Positions 1 through 6,217 of a DNA stretch of 10,631 bases are shown one piece after another. The notes beneath the pieces were generated by a model that worked only from the letters and a program-made list of their open reading frames with translations, was not told where the DNA came from and did no database searches. Source of the DNA: RBG-16-68-21 sp035286665 (GTDB lineage Bacteria; Actinomycetota; Acidimicrobiia; Spongiisociales; UBA11373). The first letter of the stretch is position 1. Every line of letters begins with the position of its first letter. The translations under genes were made by a program, and so were the position numbers. The stretch is taken from assembly GCA_035286665.1 (NCBI GenBank), contig DATECY010000016.1, positions 1-10,631 on the forward strand, given 5' to 3'.

Positions 1-171
1 GCAGGCGAGACGCCTCCGATGGGGCAGGGTCGGTCCCCTGCCATCCCGACCTCCCACGCCGGCCGTGCCGACCCCTCGGTACGGAAGAGACCCATCGGCG
101 CGACGGCCCCCCGAGATTGCGCTGCACGGCCTCGCAGATCATTTGAGGGCGCGCCGATAGGCGCGGACTCG

Positions 172-198
172 GCGGTTGGGGCTGGGGACCCCAACCGC
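172..198. repeat. Perfect 10-bp inverted repeat (stem-loop)
   Basis: The arm GCGGTTGGGG at 172-181 is the exact reverse complement of 189-198, with a 7-base loop between them. The stem is very stable because of its GC content. There is no T-tract on either side, so a classical intrinsic terminator is not obvious. It could be a terminator of the actinobacterial type, an RNA structure, or a protein-binding site. Confidence 0.6.
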
Positions 199-239
199 AC
201 CGCGATGAGGCCTCCCGCCGAAGAGCCATCAGCATTGCG

Positions 240-271
240 CAAGAGCGCCCGCCTATTGGCGGACGCTCTTG
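240..271 (-). terminator. Candidate terminator hairpin after the tandem-HTH gene
   Basis: Arm CAAGAGCG at 240-247 pairs with 264-271, followed by one C/A mismatch. Then CCGCC at 249-253 pairs with 258-262 around the four-base loop TATT. This gives 13 paired bases in 32 nt. It begins about 42 bases past the stop codon of the minus-strand gene ending at 314, the right place for a terminator. No U-tract follows on that strand, which is common in high-GC actinobacteria. It could equally be a boundary or binding element. Confidence 0.5.
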
Positions 272-313
272 GTCCATTGGTCGAGGGTGGTCCCCGAGAT
301 CGTGTCCGGTGTC

Positions 314-628
314 TCAGCCGAGGAGGTCGAGAGCCCTTCGGTAGTGAGCGAGGCCCTCCATGCGGCGGATGCCCCCCTCGGAGCGACCGAAGCGTACGGC
401 GATGGCGTCGTAGGAGACTCCGTCACCCCGTAGCATCAGCACCAGCCGCTCTCGCGCCCGAGACGCCCGCCTCGGGGCGGGTCCGGAACGAGGGATGTCG
501 GTCCACGCGATCGTTCTCTCGATGTGCTCAGGGCTGCGCCGCAGCCTCCCAGCGATCTGCTCTGTCGTCTCGCCGGCGTCCCGCATGGCGAGGATGCGCC
601 GCTCGACCGGACGAAGGTGGTCGTGCAT
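314..628 (-). CDS. Small tandem helix-turn-helix protein, putative DNA-binding regulator
   Basis: A 104-residue, Arg-rich soluble protein with two helix-turn-helix-like segments. Residues 9-40 (core AGETTEQIAGRLRRSPEHI) and 60-91 (core GVSYDAIAVRFGRSEGGI) align with each other at about 12 of 32 positions, suggesting an internal duplication. Both resemble LuxR or sigma-70 region 4 recognition helices. There is no sensor domain, signal peptide or membrane segment. I chose the ATG at 628 because AGGAGG (633-638) lies four bases upstream; an in-frame extension to 682 would run into the divergent gene. It is divergent from the VOC-fold gene, so it might regulate that gene, itself, or both; this is inference. 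I know no named homologue. It could also be a small replication or transposition accessory protein, but DNA binding is the best reading. Confidence 0.72.
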   Translation of the reverse strand: MHDHLRPVERRILAMRDAGETTEQIAGRLRRSPEHIERTIAWTDIPRSGPAPRRASRARERLVLMLRGDGVSYDAIAVRFGRSEGGIRRMEGLAHYRRALDLLG

Positions 629-632
629 GAGC

Positions 633-638
633 CCTCCT
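633..638 (-). promoter_or_regulatory. Shine-Dalgarno AGGAGG fixing the HTH gene start
   Basis: On the minus strand AGGAGG is followed by GCTC and then the ATG at 628. This perfect anti-16S match decides the start against the longer in-frame extension to 682. The same four-base spacing recurs at the transketolase and oxidoreductase alpha genes in this window. Confidence 0.75.
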
Positions 639-675
639 CTCGACGATTCTCCAATCCGACGGTAGCGGGTACACC

Positions 676-1236
676 GTGACAACGGAGGGGCGGGAATACC
701 CCGGGGAGTACGGGGTTCTGGGGGACGTGCCGATCACCCGCCTCAACCACGCAGTCCTCTTCGTCGGTGACCTGGAGCGCAGCGTCGCCTTCTACGAGCA
801 GGTGCTCGGGTTCCGCAACCTCGGCGGTCCGCCGGGAGCGGCCTTCCTCCAGGCTGCAGGATCGAGCAATGATCACGACCTGGGCCTGTTCGCGGTCGGG
901 TCCCAGGCCGGGCCATCGGGGGCGGGTCGCAGCACCGTCGGCCTGTACCACCTGGCATGGGAGGTGGATACGCTCGAGGAACTAGAGCGCATCTCCGACC
1001 TGCTCACCGCCGAGAATGCGCTCGTCGGGGCCACCGATCACGGCACCACGAAAGCCCTCTACGGTCGTGATCCCAGTGGCATCGAGTTCGAGGTGTGCTG
1101 GCTGGTCCCTGCCGACCTGATCGACGACGAGACCCGCGACGCCAAGACGGAGTTGCGCCGCCTCGACATCGACAAGGAGAGGGCCCGCTACGGGGGCCAG
1201 ACCCGCGGCGGCGTAGGGGTGTCGATCCCGACCTGA
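676..1236 (+). CDS. VOC-superfamily (glyoxalase/extradiol dioxygenase fold) protein
   Basis: A 186-residue vicinal-oxygen-chelate protein. It has two beta-alpha-beta-beta-beta modules, one starting at TRLNHAVLFVGDLERSVAFY (21-40) and one at VGLYHLAWEVDTLEEL (88-103). Probable divalent-metal ligands are His25, His92 and Glu139 (in DPSGIEFEV), the usual His-His-Glu set of glyoxalases and extradiol dioxygenases. The tail RYGGQTRGGVGVSIP resembles a family of actinobacterial proteins often annotated as glyoxalase or catechol-2,3-dioxygenase-like, without known substrate. The start is uncertain. GTG 676 has no clear Shine-Dalgarno. GTG 727 would give VPITRLNHAVLFV, a more typical N-terminus, and would leave more room for divergent promoters. 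It converges with typA, with 18 bp between the stops. The fold is near certain; the reaction is unknown. Confidence 0.9.
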   Translation: MTTEGREYPGEYGVLGDVPITRLNHAVLFVGDLERSVAFYEQVLGFRNLGGPPGAAFLQAAGSSNDHDLGLFAVGSQAGPSGAGRSTVGLYHLAWEVDTLEELERISDLLTAENALVGATDHGTTKALYGRDPSGIEFEVCWLVPADLIDDETRDAKTELRRLDIDKERARYGGQTRGGVGVSIPT

Positions 1237-1254
1237 TTCGGCCGCGATCGCTCG

Positions 1255-3078
1255 CTACCGCTTGCGCGCGACCTTGCGTTCCTGCTCGGAGAGGTACCTC
1301 TTGCGGAGACGCACCGAGCCTGGAGTCACCTCCACCAGTTCATCCTCGGCGATCCACTCGATCCCCGTCTCGAGCGTCGCCCGCCGGGGAGGGGACAGCC
1401 GCACCTGCTCGTCGTGATCGTGGGTGCGGATGTTGGTCAATTCCTTCGACTTGGTCGGATTGACCACCATCTCGTCGGGTCGTGACGACTCCCCGATCAC
1501 CATCCCCTCATAGACGTCCTCTCCAGGGCTGACGAACAACGTGCCGCGCAATTGCAGGTTGTCGAGCGCGAAACTGGTGGAGAGGCCCTGTCGATCGGCG
1601 ATCATCGCCCCTCCGATGCGACCGGGCAGGTCGCCGACCCAGGGATCCCAACCGTCGTGGTGCTGATGGATGATTGCGGTGCCCCTCGTCGCGGTGATCA
1701 ATGCCGAGCGCAGACCGATCAGCCCCCTGGCCGGCGCCACCACGGTGACGACCGTCCTTCCCGAATCGCCCGGCCGCAGGTCGGTCACTTTGCCCTTTCG
1801 GGGGGCGATCGCCTGGGTGACGGTGCCGACGTACTCGGCGGGTACGTCGATGACGGCACGCTCCATCGGCTCGTACGGCTTGCCTTCTATCTGTCGGATG
1901 ATCACCTCGGGGCGGCTCACCTGGAGTTCGAAGCCTTCGCGGCGCATCGACTCGATGAGCACCGCCAGCTGCAGCTCGCCGCGTCCCGCCACCTCGATGA
2001 TGTCGGGGGACGGGGTGGGGCCGATCCGGATCGAGACGTTGCCGCGTACCTCGCGGTCGAGGCGGTCGCGGATCTGTCGTGACGTGAGCAGGTTCCCCTC
2101 GCGGCCGGCCAGTGGTGAGGTGTTCACGCCGAACGTCATGCGCAGCACGGGCTCGTCCACCTCGAGGCGCGGCAGCGGATGGGGGTCGTCGGGATCGGCC
2201 AGCGTGTCGCCGATCTCCACCTCGGGAAAGCCGGCGACCACGAACAGGTCGCCGGCCTGACGCTCGGCAACCTCGATCCTGGCGAGACCTTCGAAGCCGA
2301 GCAGTTGGGTGAGCCGCCGCCGAATCGGGGCCTCTTCTTCGTTGGCGTGGCACAAGGCCACGCGGCCGTCGGCGCGCAGCGTGCCCTGGGCGACTCGTCC
2401 GAGGGCGAGGCGACCCAGGTAGTCGGATGCGTCGAGGTTGGTCACCAACGCCTGCAGTGGAGCGCCCGGGTCGCCGCCCGGCGACGGGATCGTGGCCACG
2501 ATGGCGTCGAGGAGTGCCGAAAGGTCGGCCTTCTCGGCGGGCATGCCGATCCCGGCGATCGCCCTTCCCTGGCGGGCGATCGTCGAGACGATGGGGAATT
2601 CGATGTGTCGCTCACCGGCGTCGAGGTCGAAGAACAACTGATACACCTCGTCGACGACCTCGTTCGGTCGAGCGTCGGAACGGTCGACCTTGTTGATCAC
2701 CACGACCGCAGGAAGATCGCGAGCGAGCGCCTTGGAGAGCACGTACCGCGTCTGGGGCATCGGGCCCTCGGCGGCATCGACGAGGAGCAGGATCCCATCG
2801 ACGAGGGCGAGGGCGCGCTCGACTTCACCCCCGAAGTCGGCGTGTCCGGGGGTGTCGACGAGGTTGATGCGCACACCCTTCCACTCGACCGACGCGGCCT
2901 TGGCGAGAATCGTGATGCCCCGCTCTCGCTCCTGGTCGTTGGAGTCCATGACCCGCTCGACGAGGGCCTGGTGGGCGGCAAAGACCCCCGTGGCGCGCAG
3001 CATGGCATCAACCAGCGTGGTCTTGCCGTGGTCGACGTGCGCGACGAGAGCGACATTACGGAAGGAGGGAGCAGTCAC
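1255..3078 (-). CDS. typA: Ribosome-associated translational GTPase TypA/BipA
   Basis: Full-length at 607 residues, the same as typical BipA. GTPase motifs: G1 AHVDHGKTT (13-21), G2 RERGITI (51-57), G3 DTPGHADFGG (75-84), G4 NKVDR (129-133), and a G5 region near 165-171. EF-Tu domain-2-like and EF-G-like domains follow (for example RGELQLAVLIESMRREGFEL), then the TypA-specific C-terminal domain ending in a basic tail. TypA binds the 70S ribosome at the EF-G site and assists 50S assembly and translation under stress or cold. The GTG start at 3078 is fixed because G1 begins at residue 13. No Shine-Dalgarno precedes it: the nine bases before it are CTCCTCCTC, and a -10-like TACCAT lies just upstream, suggesting a leaderless mRNA. 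A 230 bp gap separates it from the gene before it, so it is probably its own unit. Confidence 0.98.
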   Translation of the reverse strand: MTAPSFRNVALVAHVDHGKTTLVDAMLRATGVFAAHQALVERVMDSNDQERERGITILAKAASVEWKGVRINLVDTPGHADFGGEVERALALVDGILLLVDAAEGPMPQTRYVLSKALARDLPAVVVINKVDRSDARPNEVVDEVYQLFFDLDAGERHIEFPIVSTIARQGRAIAGIGMPAEKADLSALLDAIVATIPSPGGDPGAPLQALVTNLDASDYLGRLALGRVAQGTLRADGRVALCHANEEEAPIRRRLTQLLGFEGLARIEVAERQAGDLFVVAGFPEVEIGDTLADPDDPHPLPRLEVDEPVLRMTFGVNTSPLAGREGNLLTSRQIRDRLDREVRGNVSIRIGPTPSPDIIEVAGRGELQLAVLIESMRREGFELQVSRPEVIIRQIEGKPYEPMERAVIDVPAEYVGTVTQAIAPRKGKVTDLRPGDSGRTVVTVVAPARGLIGLRSALITATRGTAIIHQHHDGWDPWVGDLPGRIGGAMIADRQGLSTSFALDNLQLRGTLFVSPGEDVYEGMVIGESSRPDEMVVNPTKSKELTNIRTHDHDEQVRLSPPRRATLETGIEWIAEDELVEVTPGSVRLRKRYLSEQERKVARKR

Positions 3079-3087
3079 GAGGAGGAG

Positions 3088-3093
3088 ATGGTA
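3088..3093 (-). promoter_or_regulatory. Candidate -10 box for a leaderless typA transcript
   Basis: On the minus strand TACCAT fits the actinobacterial TAnnnT -10 pattern and ends nine bases before the GTG start of typA. Transcription would therefore begin at or next to the start codon. No good -35 hexamer is visible. The lack of a Shine-Dalgarno sequence is independent support for leaderless translation. Confidence 0.45.
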
Positions 3094-3177
3094 TTAGGGG
3101 CGGGAGGGCTAGGAATCGTCGGTCGGGAGAAGCAGCAGGCTGGTTCCTCACGGCCGGGTCTGATCATGGCAGTGGCC

Positions 3178-3210
3178 GGGGGCGGTACTCGATCGGGGAT
3201 TGTCGCCCCC
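3178..3210. repeat. Perfect 7-bp inverted repeat in the typA upstream gap
   Basis: GGGGGCG at 3178-3184 is exactly complementary to CGCCCCC at 3204-3210 across a 19-base loop. It lies about 85 bases upstream of the putative typA -10 box, so it could be an operator or part of the hairpin array that ends the upstream operon. The long loop makes a terminator less likely for this one. Confidence 0.35.
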
Positions 3211-3232
3211 TCCGCTCGGCCTTCGGCCTCGC

Positions 3233-3258
3233 GCCTCCCCCGTAAGAACGGTGGAGGC
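3233..3258 (-). terminator. Candidate terminator hairpin downstream of the SRPBCC-like gene
   Basis: GCCTCC (3233-3238) pairs with GGAGGC (3253-3258). After one C/T mismatch, CCGT (3240-3243) pairs with ACGG (3248-3251) around the loop AAGA. It is about 50 bases past the SRPBCC-like stop codon on the transcribed strand and is the best terminator candidate for the minus-strand operon. There is no U-tract. Confidence 0.5.
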
Positions 3259-3275
3259 AAACCGCGCCACAGCCG

Positions 3276-3292
3276 GACAACGGGAGGTTGTC
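3276..3292 (-). repeat. Stem-loop in the SRPBCC 3' region
   Basis: GACAAC (3276-3281) pairs exactly with GTTGTC (3287-3292) around a five-base loop. It is the middle member of a row of hairpins following the SRPBCC-like gene and could act with its neighbours to stop transcription or protect the mRNA 3' end. Confidence 0.4.
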
Positions 3293-3301
3293 GACTCCGC
3301 A

Positions 3302-3317
3302 GGAGGCGTCAGCCTCC
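3302..3317 (-). repeat. Stem-loop enclosing the SRPBCC stop codon
   Basis: On the coding strand GGAGGC, TGAC, GCCTCC forms a 6-bp stem whose loop contains the TGA stop of the SRPBCC-like gene (3309-3311). The arm sequence GGAGGC/GCCTCC is the same as in the hairpin at 3233-3258, so the two can also pair with each other. Confidence 0.45.
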
Positions 3318-3794
3318 CAGTCCCTCTACCACCCGATCGACGAAGTGCTTGACGCTGGCCTCGGCATACCGATGGAACACCACGTTGTCGAGCACGCGGC
3401 CCACCGGTCCGATCGGGGGCTTGTACGTTCCTTGGAAGCCCACTTGGGTGAGCTCAGGACCCATCGAGGCGAGCACCAACTCGGCGTCCATCGTCGGGAA
3501 CAGAAACGGGGTCCCGGTCGCCCACCAGGAGAGGGGCAGGGTGGTCTGGGTGTCACCCCGGGTCGGCTGACCGAGGTCGAGCACCACGGTCTTGGCCACC
3601 TTGCCCTCGCCGCCCCCGATCCGGGCGAGCAGGTCTTCGCCGTGGCGGTATGCGATGTCGGCCGATTCGCCCAGTCCGTCGATGAGGCCGAGCAATCGCC
3701 GCTCGGCAATCTCGAACGACACGGACACGAGGCCGAAGTACTGGACGAACATGAGGTTGAGTTCAGTACGTACGCGGTAGCCGCGACAGGGCAT
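3309..3794 (-). CDS. SRPBCC (START/polyketide-cyclase-like) domain protein of unknown role
   Basis: 161 residues, with no signal peptide or membrane segment. It has the rhythm of a small actinobacterial SRPBCC family: LVSVSFEI (22-29) as the first strand, a loop with LLGLIDGLGESAD, then PLSWWATGTPFLFPTMDAEL (87-106), TQVGFQGTYKPPIGPVG (116-132), and a C-terminal helix HRYAEASVKHFVDRVVEGL. That last part, which ends in a helix closing a hydrophobic cavity, is the main reason for the call. SRPBCC folds bind small hydrophobic ligands; no catalytic residues can be named here. I chose the ATG at 3794, preceded by GGTGGGG; GTG 3824 and ATG 3722-3752 region starts are possible. It follows the transketolase stop by 75 bp on the same strand, so it is probably the last gene of that unit. 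Confidence 0.75.
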   Translation of the reverse strand: MPCRGYRVRTELNLMFVQYFGLVSVSFEIAERRLLGLIDGLGESADIAYRHGEDLLARIGGGEGKVAKTVVLDLGQPTRGDTQTTLPLSWWATGTPFLFPTMDAELVLASMGPELTQVGFQGTYKPPIGPVGRVLDNVVFHRYAEASVKHFVDRVVEGLGG

Positions 3795-3869
3795 TTCGGC
3801 ACCCCACCCGCCCCCAGATGGCACACCGCGCTCCCCGCGGGACCGTCGGCCCCGGCGGCGGGCGAACAG

Positions 3870-6182
3870 TCACCGTGCGCGCACCGAGGTGTCGAGAAAT
3901 CGCTTGATCCCGGCGTGCTGGCCGGGTCCGTCGAGCCCAGCCTCGTGGACGACCATGGAACCGGCGCCGCTGCCGAGGTAGTGCCCCGCCCGGAACGGGT
4001 ACAGGGTGTGTGCTCTGCCCACTTCGCCGGTGATCCACCGATACATGGTGGGAAGGGTGAATCCGGTGATGCCCATCGCCACCGCAGCCGTGTCTGCCGC
4101 GAAGATCGACGCTCTGCGGTCGGCCCCGAGCCGGTCGAACAACTCGGCACTGGTCACGACGAACACGTCGAGGTCGATGCCGTCCACCTCGAGGAGCGGC
4201 ATCGTCTCCTGCACGAAGGCGTAGGTCACCTCGGATCCCTGGAGCACGACCACACCGTCGCGAGCCCCGGTCGCGGACCGGAGGCGATAGACACCCTGCG
4301 CTGCGGCCTCGGCAGGGGCGAGGCCCAACGCGGCGCGGTCGAGCACCGGTTCGCCCGGCCGGGTGACGAAGGGCACGATCACCGACGGACGCGCCGCAAG
4401 CGCTGCGGCCATCGTCGGCCAAACCTCCTGGGGCTCCCACGGGGTGAGCGTCACCGCGGAGCCGGGGACGAAATTCTCCTCCACCAGCTGGAGGGCCTGC
4501 GGATCCGCATGGGTCGGACCGTCCTCCCCGGTCTTCATCCCGGCGTGTCCACCCACCAGCACCACCGGGTGGAGCGGCCCCGGATCGGTGTGCTGGCGCA
4601 TCTGATCGGAGATGGCGTGCACTCGCACGGCTATGTGGCCCAGAGGCACGATGAACGCCCCGTACGATGCCCCCGCCCCGATGTGTCGACCAAAGCCGGA
4701 CACGCCGGTCATCGTCGCCATCAGCCCGTCCTCGCAGATGCCGAACGGCAGGGTGCGCGAGCCCGAGTTCTCACTGCGGTTGTAGAAACCCTCCGGGAAC
4801 CCCTTGGCGGCATCGGAGATCGCCGTCGAGCCGAGAAGGTCGGCGGCGGCGATGAGGATGGCCCCGCCGGACTTCCGGTTGAGGTGGCCCAGCACCTTGC
4901 CCAGTTGCTGGCGGAGGGCGATGGAACCGCCCACCTCGAGCTGCAACTCGTCCGGCGTCACGGTGGGGTCGAGATCGAGGTACACCTGTTCGACGTCGGG
5001 AGCCCCGGCACGAGGCCGTCGGTCACGGGCATCGAGCCGATCCTTGGCGGCCGCGATGCGTGCCCCGGCGTCCGGAGTCATCGGGTCGGAGGCGAGCAGG
5101 TCCCGCACCATCTGGAGCGTCGCCCAGTATGCCGCCTCGACCGCGACGGGATCAGCCGGGTCACAGGTCGGCATGGCCCTCCCCCCGAACAGCGGCTCGA
5201 TCGAAGCGAGGTAGGCGTCGGAGCACATCTTGTGGCCCCCGCCGTGCGACTTCTTCCCCTCAATCCCGTACCGCCAACCCTTCGTGGTCCGGTACACGAT
5301 CGCGGTCGGCTGCCCATTGCCCATCTCGAGCGCCCGGCGTTGCGCGGTGAGCACCAAGCCGACGTCGAACCCGCCCCCGACGTGGAGCACATTCCAGTCG
5401 TGGAGGTAGAACAGCTCCATCGGGTCCCACTGCACGTAATCGCCGGGATGGGCGCCCTCCCGGGTGACCGCGTCCGAGTCGATCGAGGACTGATTCCAGT
5501 CGACATGCATCACCACGTTGCTCAGGCCTGCGGCAGACGCAAAGGCGATCGTCTCCGCCACCCGCCCCGGGGTGAGTCCGCCCTCGCCCTCGATGATGTG
5601 AACACGAGGCGCCTCCGTCCCAAAGTAGTCGGCGGCGGCAACCGCCAGCCCCAGGGCGGAGCCCACGCCGACGCCCGACGGCCCGGTGGCGATCTTCACG
5701 AAAGGGGTCGCCGGCGTCGGATGCCCGTCGAGCGGCTTGGAACCGAACTCGCCGAACAGTGGAGTCGCCTGGGTCGGATTGCGGCGGAATCCAAGGAGAT
5801 CCTCGAGTCGCATCCTCAGGTTGATCCCGTCGGGGACGAGCTCGGGCCTGATCACACGGATGATCTCGTCCCGCAGCCCGAGCATGGCGTAGAGCCCCAA
5901 CGCCTTGTGCCCGGCTGCATACGCGATCAGATCGCCGTCGAGCCGGATCGGGTCGGATACGTCGTAGTCCATCGTGTCGAGGGTCAGACTCGACACGATC
6001 CGCCCCACCGCGACCGACCCACCCGGATGGCCCGACTGCGTGAAGTTGAACATGATCGACACGAGCGAGCGGTAGATGAGGTCGAACCGTTCGACCGCGG
6101 CGATCGTCGCCGCGTCCACCGAGGGGTCGACCTCGTCCACCTCCATCCAGGTCGCCCGTCGCGGGCCGAAAGCCCTGTTCAT
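3870..6182 (-). CDS. Divergent transketolase (thiamine-diphosphate enzyme)
   Basis: 770 residues, about 100 longer than E. coli transketolase (663). The N-terminal ThDP-binding domain shows SGHPGGS (50-56), GHK (91-93), DGHPTP (152-157), TGPSG (166-170) and GEG (199-201) followed by DWN (228-230). The pyrimidine domain has CEDG (483-486, Glu484 the likely catalytic glutamate) and GEDGPTH (552-558). A C-terminal transketolase-type domain follows. Transketolases move two-carbon ketol units between sugar phosphates. Unusual changes: the metal-binding GDG is GEG, the usual GHGS is GHKA, and the usual SGHPGAP is SGHPGGS. ATG 6182 is supported by GGAGG four bases upstream. It lies 35 bp after the aminotransferase, in a likely shared transcript. 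The family is secure. Whether it is the housekeeping pentose-phosphate enzyme or a specialised paralogue is open; a 2-oxoacid dehydrogenase-E1-like activity is a less likely alternative. Confidence 0.93.
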   Translation of the reverse strand: MNRAFGPRRATWMEVDEVDPSVDAATIAAVERFDLIYRSLVSIMFNFTQSGHPGGSVAVGRIVSSLTLDTMDYDVSDPIRLDGDLIAYAAGHKALGLYAMLGLRDEIIRVIRPELVPDGINLRMRLEDLLGFRRNPTQATPLFGEFGSKPLDGHPTPATPFVKIATGPSGVGVGSALGLAVAAADYFGTEAPRVHIIEGEGGLTPGRVAETIAFASAAGLSNVVMHVDWNQSSIDSDAVTREGAHPGDYVQWDPMELFYLHDWNVLHVGGGFDVGLVLTAQRRALEMGNGQPTAIVYRTTKGWRYGIEGKKSHGGGHKMCSDAYLASIEPLFGGRAMPTCDPADPVAVEAAYWATLQMVRDLLASDPMTPDAGARIAAAKDRLDARDRRPRAGAPDVEQVYLDLDPTVTPDELQLEVGGSIALRQQLGKVLGHLNRKSGGAILIAAADLLGSTAISDAAKGFPEGFYNRSENSGSRTLPFGICEDGLMATMTGVSGFGRHIGAGASYGAFIVPLGHIAVRVHAISDQMRQHTDPGPLHPVVLVGGHAGMKTGEDGPTHADPQALQLVEENFVPGSAVTLTPWEPQEVWPTMAAALAARPSVIVPFVTRPGEPVLDRAALGLAPAEAAAQGVYRLRSATGARDGVVVLQGSEVTYAFVQETMPLLEVDGIDLDVFVVTSAELFDRLGADRRASIFAADTAAVAMGITGFTLPTMYRWITGEVGRAHTLYPFRAGHYLGSGAGSMVVHEAGLDGPGQHAGIKRFLDTSVRAR

Positions 6183-6217
6183 GGTGCCTCCGATCTCGGT
6201 CGCCCCGACGGGAACCC

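Larger units (their letters stand above)
1..313. other. Intergenic region rich in stem-loops, no supported gene
   Basis: I find no convincing gene here. The open frames are arginine/proline-rich, match no family I recognise, and look like by-products of high GC. The region holds at least four perfect or near-perfect stem-loops: 23-29 with 36-42, 150-155 with 160-165, 172-181 with 189-198, and 240-253 with 258-271. A further pairing of 169-175 with 215-221 would compete with the third. The rightmost hairpin lies just beyond the stop of the minus-strand HTH gene and could end its transcript. The others have no assigned role. No tRNA-like or rRNA-like core was seen. Confidence 0.6.

Noticed and set aside
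19..630. Plus-strand frame of 203 codons at the left edge
   Set aside because: Arg/Pro/Ser-rich without motifs, it crosses hairpins and lies opposite the tandem-HTH gene, which has a strong ribosome-binding site.
1237..1254. GCGATCGC palindrome between the convergent VOC and typA stops as a shared terminator
   Set aside because: Self-complementary without a loop and only eight bases, so it cannot form a useful hairpin.
3075..3260. Minus-strand frame of 61 codons between the SRPBCC-like gene and typA
   Set aside because: It reads through the hairpin at 3233-3258 and the typA promoter, has no Shine-Dalgarno and a proline/serine-rich shadow-like composition.
2179..3570. Plus-strand open frame of 463 codons opposite typA
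   Set aside because: Antisense to a gene with intact GTPase motifs, and it runs across the intergenic hairpins and into the next gene.
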